Source of the DNA: an uncultured bacterium
GTDB lineage: Bacteria; Cyanobacteriota; Vampirovibrionia; Gastranaerophilales; Gastranaerophilaceae
Length of the DNA stretch: 64,000 nt
Assembly: GCA_902788345.1 (NCBI GenBank)
Contig: CADAJP010000002.1
Location: 124,001-188,000, forward strand
Reading direction: 5' to 3'
The notes under the pieces were generated by a model. That model was not told the origin of the DNA. It did no database searches and worked only from the letters and a program-made list of their open reading frames with translations. Of the stretch, positions 43,253-53,070 are shown one piece after another (position 1 is the first letter of the stretch; each line of letters starts with the position of its first letter). The position numbers were made by a program, and so were the translations under genes.

Positions 43253-44935
43253 ATGGTAGAATTAAGAAATAGCGGAATTTTAGCGCATTTACAAAACAAA
43301 ACAGCTGACTTTGAAGAAAGAGTCGCTTTGGGTATTAAAGGTCAATACGGCTGGGAAGAATTTACATACAAAGGTCTTGGACTTTTATCACGAAAAATCG
43401 CAAGATATCTTATTGAAGATGTAGGTATCAAAAAGGGTGAATGCCTTGCAATACTTTCAGAATCAAAACCTGAGTACGGCGCTTGCGTTTTTGCATCCGT
43501 ACTGGCGGGGACAACAACTGTTCCATTAGATATTAAGCTTTCAATTTATGAATTGAAATCTATTTTATCTGACTGCTTGCCGACTGTATTATTTGCTTCA
43601 CAGCACTACTTATCAACTGCATTGGAATTACAGAAATTAATTCCTGAAATTAAATATATTTATGTAATTGATGAGCATACAGAAAATGCAAATGTGCAAA
43701 ATATTTACGATTTTCCTGACAAATATGACGGCAAATGGCGTCAGAGAAGTTCTAAATCAACAGCATTTATCATTTATACTTCAGGTACAACAGGAGCTCC
43801 TAAAGGAGTAGAAATATCATTCCAAAATGTTAATGCTCAACTTGTTGATTTAATGGAAGTTGTTGATATTATTTTACCGAAAGGTCAGAAAATCAACATG
43901 CTTTCTATACTACCAATGAATCATTTGTTTGAAATGACTGTAGGTTTTTCAACATTTTTAAATTCAGGCTTTTCCGTTTATTACACAAGCAGTTTTAAAC
44001 CAAAAGACATAACAGGAGTAATGAGAGAAAAAGGAATACAGTTTATGATAGCTGTTCCGGCATTTTTAAAACTGTTAAAAGCGGGTATAGAAAAAGAACT
44101 TTCATCCGCACCAAAAATTATGCAAATAGCATTTAAAATAATGTATTTTATCGCACAGTTTATTCCGTCATACAAAATGAGAAGAAAGCTGTTTAAAAAA
44201 GTTCATCAAAGCTGGGGCGGAAAATTCTTTGGATGTATTTCAGGCGGTGCGCCTTTGGATGTTGAAGTCGGAAAATTTTTTGAAAGAATCGGTATCAGAG
44301 TTTACCAAGGATACGGGCTTTCTGAAACAAGTCCTGTTGTATCGGTAAATTATGACAAACGAGGAGAATTAGCTTCTGTAGGACACCCTTTAAGACATTT
44401 TGAAGCTAAAATTGATGAATCTACAGGCGAATTATGGTTAAGGGGTCCTTCTGTTATGAAAGGTTACCACAATCAGCCTGAAATGACAGCAGAAGTTATT
44501 GACCAAGACGGCTGGCTACATACCGGCGATATTGCAAAAATTGATAAAGACGGTCATATATACATTACAGGACGCATCAAAAATATGATTGTACTTCAGG
44601 GTGGTAAAAAAGTTTTTCCTGAAGAAGTTGAAGCTGTACTTGAAAATAGTCATTATATTTCAGAAGTTTGTGTTTTGGGTATTTCAAGAAATTTCGGAGC
44701 TAAAGACGGTGCAGAAGAAGTTACTGCAGTTATTGTTCCGAAACCTGAAATGTATAATACATATTCCGAAGATGACATTGACAGAATGATTAAATTAGAT
44801 GTAAAAACTCTGTCTCAACAGCTTGCACCATATAAACGCCCTACAGCTGTTGTAATATCAAAAGACGCATTACCAAAAACAACTACGCTTAAAGTCAAAA
44901 GAAAAGAAGTTCAGAAAAATCTTTTAATGGTATAG
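43253..44935 (+). CDS. Long-chain acyl-CoA / acyl-ACP synthetase (AMP-forming)
   Basis: This 560-residue adenylating enzyme activates fatty acids as acyl-AMP and then as thioesters. Motifs are FIIYTSGTTGAPKGVEI (P-loop), PMNHLFEMTVGFS, GYGLSETSPVV (A5), GWLHTGDIAKIDKDGHIYIT (A7/A8) and the C-terminal Lys region (LPKTTTLKVKRKE). A weakly hydrophobic helix near 280-305 may touch the membrane. No acyl carrier protein gene is adjacent. Confidence 0.92.
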   Translation: MVELRNSGILAHLQNKTADFEERVALGIKGQYGWEEFTYKGLGLLSRKIARYLIEDVGIKKGECLAILSESKPEYGACVFASVLAGTTTVPLDIKLSIYELKSILSDCLPTVLFASQHYLSTALELQKLIPEIKYIYVIDEHTENANVQNIYDFPDKYDGKWRQRSSKSTAFIIYTSGTTGAPKGVEISFQNVNAQLVDLMEVVDIILPKGQKINMLSILPMNHLFEMTVGFSTFLNSGFSVYYTSSFKPKDITGVMREKGIQFMIAVPAFLKLLKAGIEKELSSAPKIMQIAFKIMYFIAQFIPSYKMRRKLFKKVHQSWGGKFFGCISGGAPLDVEVGKFFERIGIRVYQGYGLSETSPVVSVNYDKRGELASVGHPLRHFEAKIDESTGELWLRGPSVMKGYHNQPEMTAEVIDQDGWLHTGDIAKIDKDGHIYITGRIKNMIVLQGGKKVFPEEVEAVLENSHYISEVCVLGISRNFGAKDGAEEVTAVIVPKPEMYNTYSEDDIDRMIKLDVKTLSQQLAPYKRPTAVVISKDALPKTTTLKVKRKEVQKNLLMV

Positions 44936-44937
44936 TT

Positions 44938-45309
44938 TTATTTTTCGGGATAAATAGTTTTTAATATTTCATTTATGTTTTTTATAACATTTTCAAAGCA
45001 AGCTGAAGAATATTTTTTGTCATATAAAATCGATTCTGTGCCGACAGAATCAGAAGAAACTTTGCCAAAAAGTTTTTTATTTAATCTTATAGCATGAGTT
45101 TTTACAAAAACACTGAATGGAGTTGAATTCCAATTTTCAGACAGCCAAAAAACTTTTTTATCTTTTGATGCACGCATACGTTTTAATGCTTTACTAAAGT
45201 CACACAAATCCTGAGGAGATGCATGTTCTAAAGATTTGCACAGCAGAATATTACTGCGAAAAGATCCGCAAAAAGCTGTTTGGGGTTGTATATTTCGATT
45301 TATTTGCAT
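44938..45309 (-). CDS. Small F-x-G-motif protein, unknown
   Basis: This 123-residue protein begins MQINRNIQPQTAFCGSFRSN. The Q-x-A-F-x-G pattern parallels QMSFQGN of the protein at 40702. The remainder is basic with Cys and aromatic residues and no known domain. There is no signal peptide. It is convergent with the acyl-CoA synthetase, 2 bases apart. Confidence 0.65.
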   Translation of the reverse strand: MQINRNIQPQTAFCGSFRSNILLCKSLEHASPQDLCDFSKALKRMRASKDKKVFWLSENWNSTPFSVFVKTHAIRLNKKLFGKVSSDSVGTESILYDKKYSSACFENVIKNINEILKTIYPEK

Positions 45310-45370
45310 CAGTTTTGCCTTTATTACAAATATATTAAATCCAAAAAATAAAATTTTTGCCTTTTAAAAA

Positions 45371-46672
45371 CTACCAAAAAGGATCATACATCAAAGGATT
45401 TGAATAATATGAACGATTTTGTAAATAATATATTCTGTTAATTTCTCTTAACTGCTGCTGACGGCGAAGCATCTCCTGTTGATAGAGTAATTGCTGTCTT
45501 ATATATGCATCACGTTCTTGAGCCTCCTGAAGTGCCTGCTGCATTTCTAATTGCTGACGCTGATAATATTGAGCCTGCTTTTGAGTAACATAATTAACCA
45601 TATCCTGATTTAATGAATTAAAAGCATTTGTTAATTGTTGACCTTCGTATTTTTTGAGATAATTGTTTGCCGTTTTAAAAAATTCATCTTGTTTATTGCT
45701 TAACTCTGCACCCGTAATATCAGGAGGCAGCTGCTTTGCAAATTCAGACCACTTTGGGATTTTCACAAATTGTTTTAAATTTGATACTTTGCTTTCAATA
45801 TTCTTTTGTTCAATATCAGCAATTATACCGTTAACAATTTTTATATCACCCTCATTCATGGTCGAATTTCTTGCCTGATAAGCATATTTTAATCTGTCAG
45901 CTTCAGTTCGTGATGTTTTTTGAATACGCATAACATTTTCATAGTTATATTTTAAATTTGTCATAGCAATAGCCATCTGATGAGCATGTCCTGTATCATT
46001 CTGCGCAAGATAAATATTGTATAACAATTCATAATCATCATACTTTTTACTTCTAATTTTATTCAAATAATCAAGTGCTGATTTATTATCACCCATATTG
46101 TAATAACACTGAGCAATCAAAGAATACCATTTTTCATTATTTGCAAATAATTTTAAAACATCTAAAGCTTTTGCATACTGTTTATTTTTCATATAAACAG
46201 TTACCAGCTCATTATTTATCACATCTTTTGAAAATATCTGATTATTCGCATCCGCCATCCTTATTTTGTCTAATATACGCAAAGCCTCTTCATACAAGTT
46301 TTTTTCAATGCAATTATTATAATATTGAACAAGTAACGGGAAGAAATTCGGATATTTATACAAAGCTTCACCCCATGCACCTTTATCAACAAGAAGCTGA
46401 ACTTTCTTTGCATATTTGTAATCCTGCTTTTGTTCTTTTGTCAGATTTCTTTCAAAATCCTTTTCTTTATCAGGGGATATTTTTTTAAAAGTTAATCGTA
46501 GCCTTCCGTTATCAATTATGTAATATTTAAGATAATTTCCATAAGGAATACTGTTATAATTAATCCCCGTACGAGCAGCATTTACACTATCTGATGCAGT
46601 AATTATTATTGCTTCAGAATTTAATGCAACAGAAAAAAATACTAACAAAAATAATATAAATCCCTTTTTCAT
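45371..46672 (-). CDS. Secreted TPR-like protein with Gln-rich C-terminus
   Basis: I start this at the internal Met (46672), which gives a clean signal peptide, MKKGFILFLLVFFSVALNSE; the longer frame begins six codons earlier. The mature part has tetratricopeptide-like helix pairs (about 95-230, for example YNNCIEKNLYEEALRILDKI, YYNMGDNKSALDYLNKIRSK). A Gln/Arg-rich coiled coil follows (about 360-420, QAQYYQRQQLEMQQALQEAQ), then an Asn/Tyr/Pro tail. Probably periplasmic or surface-located. Confidence 0.78.
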   Translation of the reverse strand: MKKGFILFLLVFFSVALNSEAIIITASDSVNAARTGINYNSIPYGNYLKYYIIDNGRLRLTFKKISPDKEKDFERNLTKEQKQDYKYAKKVQLLVDKGAWGEALYKYPNFFPLLVQYYNNCIEKNLYEEALRILDKIRMADANNQIFSKDVINNELVTVYMKNKQYAKALDVLKLFANNEKWYSLIAQCYYNMGDNKSALDYLNKIRSKKYDDYELLYNIYLAQNDTGHAHQMAIAMTNLKYNYENVMRIQKTSRTEADRLKYAYQARNSTMNEGDIKIVNGIIADIEQKNIESKVSNLKQFVKIPKWSEFAKQLPPDITGAELSNKQDEFFKTANNYLKKYEGQQLTNAFNSLNQDMVNYVTQKQAQYYQRQQLEMQQALQEAQERDAYIRQQLLYQQEMLRRQQQLREINRIYYLQNRSYYSNPLMYDPFW

Positions 46673-46838
46673 AATTATTTTATAGCACAAAATAAATTAT
46701 TTTTTACAACAATATAATTGCTTTATTTTAATTAATTTTTGTAAAGAAAATCTGAATTTGTAAAATTTACAAGTTTGAATATTTTTTAATAATTTATAAA
46801 ATTAAACTATATTAATATTTAGAAGTATGGAGTTTATT

Positions 46839-47420
46839 ATGAGCTTAAGAGTAAACAAAACCGTTAAAACAGAACCTGCAAAAAAATCAGAATCTACAGA
46901 GAAAGCAGAACATAAAGAAACCAAAGTTGACATTAAATTCGACCGGAACAAGATTGTAAATGATTTGCATAAAAGAATAAAAAAATTTAATACCTTAAAA
47001 ACTGTTTATACAAATATGGAAGAATTTAATGAAGCGTTGCAAAAAGCAACTTCAGAAGGGACATATAATCCTGATGCTCCAAAATTTATTTATGCTGACA
47101 AAAAATTATTAAAAGGACTATATGGTTTAGAAGCCATTACAGGAATAGGTTCTATTGTTAAAGATGACGGAACAATTAATACAGATAAATATAAAGAAGC
47201 AATGAAAAGTATCTCCGGAGATATGGCAATAAATGTGGCAGAAAATGAGTTTGCACGAGACTCCGAAGGATTAACAAAATCAGAAATTAAACGTTTGGCT
47301 GAACCTCTGGGTATTAAAGTATTAAACGAAAAAGAAAGCGAAGAAGAACACCAAATGAATATGCAGAACCCAAAGCCTGAAGATAAAAATGATAATGATT
47401 ATTACGCATTATTTGATTAA
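46839..47420 (+). CDS. Cytosolic Lys/Glu-rich protein, unknown
   Basis: The start at 46839 (MSLRVNKTVKT) is preceded by GGAG at 6-base spacing; an upstream ATG four codons earlier overlaps that site. The 193 residues have a disordered charged N-terminus, a helical middle and an acidic, Asn/Asp-rich tail. No known motif. A terminator follows. Confidence 0.65.
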   Translation: MSLRVNKTVKTEPAKKSESTEKAEHKETKVDIKFDRNKIVNDLHKRIKKFNTLKTVYTNMEEFNEALQKATSEGTYNPDAPKFIYADKKLLKGLYGLEAITGIGSIVKDDGTINTDKYKEAMKSISGDMAINVAENEFARDSEGLTKSEIKRLAEPLGIKVLNEKESEEEHQMNMQNPKPEDKNDNDYYALFD

Positions 47421-47442
47421 ATAAATTCTTATTAATGAATAA

Positions 47443-47475
47443 AAGCCGCTCGTTTTTAAATTAAACGGGCGGCTT
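47443..47475. terminator. Bidirectional intrinsic terminator
   Basis: AAGCCGC-T-CGTTT pairs with AAACG-G-GCGGCTT (13 pairs with one wobble). It lies between the rightward 193-residue gene and the leftward leuS end. Confidence 0.75.
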
Positions 47476-47492
47476 ATTTATTTTACTAACTG

Positions 47493-50000
47493 CTATTTTA
47501 CAACTATATTAACCAATTTACCCGGAACTACAATAACTTTTACAATTGTCTTTCCGTCAGTAAGTTCTTTGATTTTTTGACTGCTTAATGCCTGTTTTTC
47601 CATATCTTCTTTAGAAATTTCAGCATCAACTTCAATTTTGTCTTTTACTTTTCCATTTATCTGGACAACTAATGTAATAGAAGAAGATTTAGCAAGATTT
47701 TCGTCCCACTCGCACCACGGCTGATCATGAATTGAACCATCCGCACCCAGTTCGTGCCATGCTTCTTCTGTTAAGTAAACTGCAACAGGTGACATAAGTT
47801 TAAGCATTGAAACTATTGCAAAACTCAATACATTTTTATCTTCTTCATTAAGTTCAGATTTTTTAGCCTGCCAATCGTAAATAGCATTTACTAATTCACG
47901 ATATTTAGAAATTACGGTATTAAACTGAAATTCATTTGTAATATCGTTTGTTATACCTTTAATCTGCATGTGTACTGTTCTTACCAGATCATCATTATCT
48001 TTGGCAAGATTTGAACTCAATGAGTAATTAAGATTAATATTTTCAGCATTTGAAGAAACAAGGCGCCAAACTCTGTTTAAGAATTTATAACATCCTTCAA
48101 CACCGGCATCTGACCAGTCAAAATCACGGGCAGGCGGAGAATCTGAAAGAATAAATAGTCTTGCGGTATCGGCTCCGTAATTTTCAAATATTTCATCAGG
48201 ATCAACCGTATTGCCTTTTGATTTTGACATTTTTGAGCCATCTTTTAACACCATACCCTGAGTCAGCAGGTTTTTAAACGGTTCATCAAAATTTAAAAGT
48301 CCGCAATCACGCAATGCTTTTGTAAAAAATCTTGAATATAACAAGTGTAAAATTGCGTGCTCAATACCGCCGACATACTGATCCACAGGAAGCCACTTAT
48401 TTACTATATCTTTATTGAAACACTCTTTGTCATTTTTTGCATCTGCATAACGCAAATAATACCAGCTTGAGCAGATGAAAGTATCCATTGTATCCATTTC
48501 ACGAGTTGCATGAGAACCGCAAACAGGACAAACAGTATCTTTAAATGTTGGCGAAGTTGTTATTGGAGATTTACCCACAACAGAAAAATCAACATCCTTT
48601 GGCAACAATACAGGAAGCTGATCTTCAGGTACTGGCACAATTCCGCACTTGTCACAATATACAACAGGAATCGGAGCTCCCCAGTATCTTTGACGCGAGA
48701 TTAACCAATCACGAAGTCTAAATTGCGTTTTAAATTCACCAAAACCTTCATCAACAGCTTTTTGAGTAATTGCTTTTTTAGCTTCGGTATTTTTCATTCC
48801 GTTAAATTCACCTGAATTAACCAAAACACCTTCTTCTGTATATGCTGCGGTCAGTTCCCTCGCCCCTTCGGGGAGAGGGTTAGGGAGAGAGGCTTCAGGT
48901 GCAATAACCACCTTCATTGGCAAATTATATTTTTTTGCAAAATCAAAATCTCTTGTATCATGAGTCGGAACAGCCATAACCGCACCGGTTCCGTATTCAA
49001 CAAGAGCATAATCCGCAGTCCACAATGGGAAAATTTCTCCCGTGAACGGATTTTTGCAGTGAGTACCTAAAGGAACACCTGTTTTTGTTCTGTCCGTTGA
49101 AAGCCTTTCAATTTCAGACATTTTACGGGCATTAGCTCTGTATTCTTCAACAGCTTGTTTATTTTCTTCTGTTGTAAGTTTTTCAATATCTTTGTATTCC
49201 GGTGCAACAACAAGGTATGTAATACCATGAACGGTATCAGGTCTTGTTGTATACACAGGAACTTCCATTTTTTCACCTGACGGAGCATCAACAACAGGGA
49301 ATCTGAAAATCGCACCGTGTGATTTTCCTATCCAATTTGCCTGCATAGTTTTAACATTATCGCCCCAGCCTTTTAAAAGGTCTAAGTCTTTTAATAATTC
49401 ATCTGCATACTCGGTAATTTTTACGAACCATTGAGATAAGTATTTTTTCTCTACTTCAGAATCACATCTCCAGCATTTGCCGTCAATAACCTGTTCGTTT
49501 GCTAATACTGTACCGCAATCGGGACACCAGTTTACTGCAGCCTCTTTTTTATAAACAAGTCCTTTTTTATAAAGTTGTAAAAATATCCATTGAGTCCATT
49601 TATAATAATCAGGTTTGCAGGTTGTAACCTCTCTGTCCCAGTCATAAGATAACCCTAGCATTTTTAACTGTTCTGTCATATAGGCAATATTTTCATCCGT
49701 CCATTTTTCAGGATCGGCATTATGTTTCATTGCCGCATTTTCAGCCGGCAGCCCGAAGCTATCCCATCCTATCGGATGCAAAACATTAAATCCGTTTGCT
49801 TTTTTAAACCTTGCAATAACATCTGTAATTGTATAATTACGCACATGCCCCATATGTAATTTCCCTGACGGATAAGGGAACATTGAAAGTGCATAATATT
49901 TTGGTTTGCCGTTATCGTTTTCTGTTTTGAAAACTTTATTATCTTCCCAAATTTTTTTCCATTTTTTTTCAATCTCTTGCGGGTAATAGCTTTGTTTCAT
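47493..50000 (-). CDS. leuS: Leucyl-tRNA synthetase
   Basis: This class I synthetase of 835 residues charges tRNA-Leu. It has the HMGH form of HIGH (FPYPSGKLHMGHVRNY), the KMSKS loop (DGSKMSKSKGN), the zinc site (CPDCGTVLANEQVIDGKCWR) and the CP1 editing domain (TTRPDTVHGI, GTGAVMAVPTHDTRDFDFA). Inside the editing domain an extra peptide, ASLPNPLPEGAREL, at about residues 369-383, is encoded by a palindromic repeat (see separate entry). Length and remaining motifs are intact, so the enzyme is probably functional. Confidence 0.97.
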   Translation of the reverse strand: MKQSYYPQEIEKKWKKIWEDNKVFKTENDNGKPKYYALSMFPYPSGKLHMGHVRNYTITDVIARFKKANGFNVLHPIGWDSFGLPAENAAMKHNADPEKWTDENIAYMTEQLKMLGLSYDWDREVTTCKPDYYKWTQWIFLQLYKKGLVYKKEAAVNWCPDCGTVLANEQVIDGKCWRCDSEVEKKYLSQWFVKITEYADELLKDLDLLKGWGDNVKTMQANWIGKSHGAIFRFPVVDAPSGEKMEVPVYTTRPDTVHGITYLVVAPEYKDIEKLTTEENKQAVEEYRANARKMSEIERLSTDRTKTGVPLGTHCKNPFTGEIFPLWTADYALVEYGTGAVMAVPTHDTRDFDFAKKYNLPMKVVIAPEASLPNPLPEGARELTAAYTEEGVLVNSGEFNGMKNTEAKKAITQKAVDEGFGEFKTQFRLRDWLISRQRYWGAPIPVVYCDKCGIVPVPEDQLPVLLPKDVDFSVVGKSPITTSPTFKDTVCPVCGSHATREMDTMDTFICSSWYYLRYADAKNDKECFNKDIVNKWLPVDQYVGGIEHAILHLLYSRFFTKALRDCGLLNFDEPFKNLLTQGMVLKDGSKMSKSKGNTVDPDEIFENYGADTARLFILSDSPPARDFDWSDAGVEGCYKFLNRVWRLVSSNAENINLNYSLSSNLAKDNDDLVRTVHMQIKGITNDITNEFQFNTVISKYRELVNAIYDWQAKKSELNEEDKNVLSFAIVSMLKLMSPVAVYLTEEAWHELGADGSIHDQPWCEWDENLAKSSSITLVVQINGKVKDKIEVDAEISKEDMEKQALSSQKIKELTDGKTIVKVIVVPGKLVNIVVK
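48857..48893. repeat. Palindromic repeat inserted in-frame inside leuS
   Basis: CCCTCGCCCC and GGGGAGAGGG form a ten-pair stem with one mismatch and a three-base loop, followed by TTAGGGAGAGAGG. This GC-rich unit is out of place in an AT-rich gene and resembles the dispersed element with CCCTAACCCTCTCCCC that occurs in many genomes. It is read in frame as SLPNPLPEGAREL in a variable loop of the editing domain. Confidence 0.8.
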
Positions 50001-50156
50001 ATTTCTCTTACTCCTTTTATCCTAAAAGAGATTATAGCACGAACATAACAAGTTTTAACATTTACTTGATTTTAGGTTTTCAGCATTGTAAAATTTGTCT
50101 AGTCGAAATATTACACAAATTTTCAAGTTTGGAATCTTGAAAGGAAAGAGGTAAAA

Positions 50157-50360
50157 ATGAAAGAAGGAATACATCCTGAGTATAAGAAAACTACCATCAA
50201 ATGTGTATGCGGAAACGAAATAGAAACAGGTTCTGTTCAAGAAAACATCACTGTTGAAATTTGTAACAAATGCCATCCGTTCTACACAGGTCAACAAAAA
50301 ATTCTTGACTCTGAAGGTAGAGTTGAAAGATTCAACAAAAGATACGGTAAGAAAAACTAA
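50157..50360 (+). CDS. rpmE: 50S ribosomal protein L31
   Basis: This 67-residue zinc-type L31 has Cys16, Cys18, Cys36 and Cys39 (CVC, CNKC), the zinc-binding form. The family pattern HPEYKKTTI at the start and [20 protein letters not shown] at the end are clear. AAAGGAAAGAGG precedes the ATG. Confidence 0.97.
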   Translation: MKEGIHPEYKKTTIKCVCGNEIETGSVQENITVEICNKCHPFYTGQQKILDSEGRVERFNKRYGKKN

Positions 50361-50380
50361 TCCGTTAAAATATTTATTAA

Positions 50381-50416
50381 AAAAGAACTCTGATTATTCA
50401 GAGTTCTTTTTTTTAT
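50381..50416. terminator. Bidirectional intrinsic terminator after rpmE
   Basis: AAAAGAACTCTGA (50381-50393) and TCAGAGTTCTTTT (50398-50410) form a 13-pair stem with a four-base loop and a T-run. The convergent protease gene ends at 50420. Confidence 0.9.
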
Positions 50417-50419
50417 TAT

Positions 50420-51715
50420 TTATAAAGTATTTAATTCATCATATTGTTCATTTATATATTTATTATTTTTATCAAGATTTTTAGCTTTATTTATGTATTC
50501 TTTTGCTTTTTCCAAATGCGATTTGCCTTTTGTCTTTTCATAATCAGCCTGAGAATTATAAGAAGCATATAAATATGCTATGGCATTTGAGGAATTAATA
50601 CCGAAATATTTATTAAAATAACCGTCAGCCTTATTAAATTCACCGTTTAAATAAGACTTATATGCAAATCTTAAATAAACATCTTCCATTGATTCAGGAC
50701 GATATGATAAATCAGATGAAGCATCATCTTCTGATGCACCAATATAAACAGATCTTCTGTCAGAAGATATTTTTACAGGCATCACTTCAGAATTATATAT
50801 ATTATATTTTCCGATTTCTGCCCATTGGTCTTCTGTAAAATATTTTCTGTTATCATAAAAATTTTCCAGTCTGTGCTTGCCTATAGGATGGTCACTGTCA
50901 TATTCTCTGTATTCCGGCAAAGAATTTATAAATGATAAAAGTTTTGAACCTTTATCAAGATTATATCCTGCTTTTGCCGCTAATTTTGCACCTTCAATAT
51001 CTGCTGCATATTCCATATTTTTGGCATCAATAAGTAATTTACGTTTTTTGGCGACATAAGCTATAACGGCACCACCGTTTCCGAGTTTTATCAGCCTTGT
51101 TAATTTTTGCAGACTGTGTATTGTTTTTACTTTTCTTTGCTGATGCCCTAAAAGATTATGCCCCATTTCATGACCGATAACCAGAGCAAGAGCATCATCA
51201 TTATTTGCAAAAGTATCATATAAAGAGGTGCTTATGGCGACATAATTTGCATTTGTTGAATAGGCGTTAGGGGTATCAGAATCTTTATATATACCAACCC
51301 TCCATGTAATATAGTCGAGATTATTTGCTCTTATTATATGTTCTGCAATACGATATACCTTATTAAAATCTTCACCCTTTGCCTGCGCATTAAAATTATC
51401 GGTACGATTAGCTTTTAACGATTTTTCAATTTTTGCATATTTTTCTTCATCAGATGCCATTTTCTTTTTATAATCAGCATCACTGATTTCTTCATAACTG
51501 CTCAATTTCAAAATTTTCGGATCTTTTATATTTACATTTTTTACTGCAGAAACATCATATTTTTTACTTATTTCTTTATTTTGAAAATATTTGTCAGCAG
51601 TATTATATTTTTGTGCGTGCTTTAATTCCTTAATCTGCAATTTTGCATAATCACGAGCTAATACACAATTTGACGATAACATACAAACCAATAACAATGC
51701 AAAAATTCTTTTCAT
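50420..51715 (-). CDS. Secreted M48-family metalloprotease with TPR-like tail
   Basis: I start at the internal Met (51715), giving the signal peptide MKRIFALLLVCMLSSNCVLA; the longer frame adds four residues. The zinc motif is in GHEMGHNLLGHQQR, with a downstream Glu in MEYAADIEGAKLA. The last 100 residues have helix pairs typical of TPR (YLRFAYKSYLNGEFNKADGY). This domain order (M48 then TPR) is that of BepA-like envelope proteases that act in outer-membrane protein quality control. Confidence 0.88.
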   Translation of the reverse strand: MKRIFALLLVCMLSSNCVLARDYAKLQIKELKHAQKYNTADKYFQNKEISKKYDVSAVKNVNIKDPKILKLSSYEEISDADYKKKMASDEEKYAKIEKSLKANRTDNFNAQAKGEDFNKVYRIAEHIIRANNLDYITWRVGIYKDSDTPNAYSTNANYVAISTSLYDTFANNDDALALVIGHEMGHNLLGHQQRKVKTIHSLQKLTRLIKLGNGGAVIAYVAKKRKLLIDAKNMEYAADIEGAKLAAKAGYNLDKGSKLLSFINSLPEYREYDSDHPIGKHRLENFYDNRKYFTEDQWAEIGKYNIYNSEVMPVKISSDRRSVYIGASEDDASSDLSYRPESMEDVYLRFAYKSYLNGEFNKADGYFNKYFGINSSNAIAYLYASYNSQADYEKTKGKSHLEKAKEYINKAKNLDKNNKYINEQYDELNTL

Positions 51716-51840
51716 TCTTAACTCCATTTCTCTTAACTAAATAATTATATTATGATGAGGTATAATTTTCAAATTAATATACCCGAATGGGTAGGGGTTA
51801 AATTTATTCATGATATAATCAATTTGAAGACGAGGGGCAG

Positions 51841-52683
51841 GGAATGATTACAACAGATAAACTTAATTTTTTGACAGCGGGAATGCCTTTATCTACAGGC
51901 AAAGGCGGATATCCGAGAGCATTTGAAATTTTAAAAGAAATGAATTTAGACGGTATGGAAGTAGAATTTGTTCATGGTGTCCGCATGAATGACCAAACCC
52001 GCCAATTGTTAAAGGAAACCTCTCAGGAACAGGGCTTTTTATTAACTTCTCATGGTCCATTTTATATAAATTTGAATTCACAGGAAGAAGAAAAAGTAGA
52101 TGCGAGTGTTCAGAGAATTATTGAAACAGCACAGGCTGCAAGTGATTTTGGAGGCTATAGTATAACTTATCACGCAGCATTTTATATGGGTGCAGATAAA
52201 GAAACCGTCTATAATCAAGTAAAAACGCAAACTCAAAAAATTATTGAAGCACTTAAAAAAGCTGATATTAAAGTATGGATAAGACCTGAAACAACAGGTA
52301 AAGCAACTCAATGGGGAGATTACGAAGAAATCATCAGACTTTCAAAAGAATTTGATATGGTGCTTCCTTGTATTGATTTTTCGCACATTCACGCAAGAAC
52401 AGGCGGTGAATATAATACTTATGATGAATTTTGCAAAATATTAGACCGAATTTCAACAGAACTTGGACAAAAAGCAATAGAAAACTTCCACGCACATCTT
52501 GCAGGGATTGAATATACTGCAAAGGGTGAAAAAAAGCACCTTATTTTGCAGGAATCAGACATGAATTACAAAGATTTACTCAAAGCAATGAAATCATTTG
52601 GAGTTAAAGGAGCACTTGTTTGCGAAAGTCCAAATATTGAAACAGACACAAAAATATTAAGAGATTATTATTATTCCTTATAA
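51841..52683 (+). CDS. nfo: Endonuclease IV-like TIM-barrel (AP endonuclease family 2)
   Basis: The 279-residue frame opens at an ATG at 51844 after AGGGGCAGGG. Metal-ligand motifs match the Nfo superfamily: TSHGPFYINL (His), ITYHAAFYMG (His), RPETTGK (Glu), CIDFSHIHAR (Asp, His), FHAHLAGIEY (His) and VCESP (Glu). Members cut DNA at abasic sites; some are sugar isomerases. The GEKKHLIL segment fits the archaeal-type nuclease. Stand-alone gene. Confidence 0.82.
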   Translation, partial: GMITTDKLNFLTAGMPLSTGKGGYPRAFEILKEMNLDGMEVEFVHGVRMNDQTRQLLKETSQEQGFLLTSHGPFYINLNSQEEEKVDASVQRIIETAQAASDFGGYSITYHAAFYMGADKETVYNQVKTQTQKIIEALKKADIKVWIRPETTGKATQWGDYEEIIRLSKEFDMVLPCIDFSHIHARTGGEYNTYDEFCKILDRISTELGQKAIENFHAHLAGIEYTAKGEKKHLILQESDMNYKDLLKAMKSFGVKGALVCESPNIETDTKILRDYYYSL

Positions 52684-52830
52684 TTACTTATTTGGAACAG
52701 TAACATAAACCTCTGCAGGTTTGCCTTTACCCTTATCTTTAAAATAAATTTCACGATTATCAGATTCTTTTTCTTTTACATCTTCCTTTTGATAACCGTA
52801 CAAAAACTTCATAAATTCTTTACTATACAT
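52684..52830 (-). CDS. 48-residue charged protein
   Basis: This short frame begins MYSKEFMKFLYGYQKEDVKE and ends in KGKPAEVYVTVPNK. A CAGGAAAATT ribosome site stands before the ATG. Codon use resembles the neighbours, and the stop lies directly against the stop of the convergent nuclease gene. It was too short for standard calling. Function unknown. Confidence 0.6.
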   Translation of the reverse strand: MYSKEFMKFLYGYQKEDVKEKESDNREIYFKDKGKGKPAEVYVTVPNK

Positions 52831-53070
52831 AATTTTCCTGCCTGCACACTAATGTAAACTTCACATATATATAAAAAACATTTTTATAAAAAAATTGCTA
52901 GTTATTCACAAATTGTTACACTGTATCAAAAAAGAGGAATTACCCAACAGGACTGACATAATTTCCAATGTTTTAAAAACGAATAAAAGTACATAATTTT
53001 GTATAAGTTTGTTTTTTATAAGGTTTTTGTTTACAAAAAACAAAAATCCGCACAACACAAGGAGGTTAAA

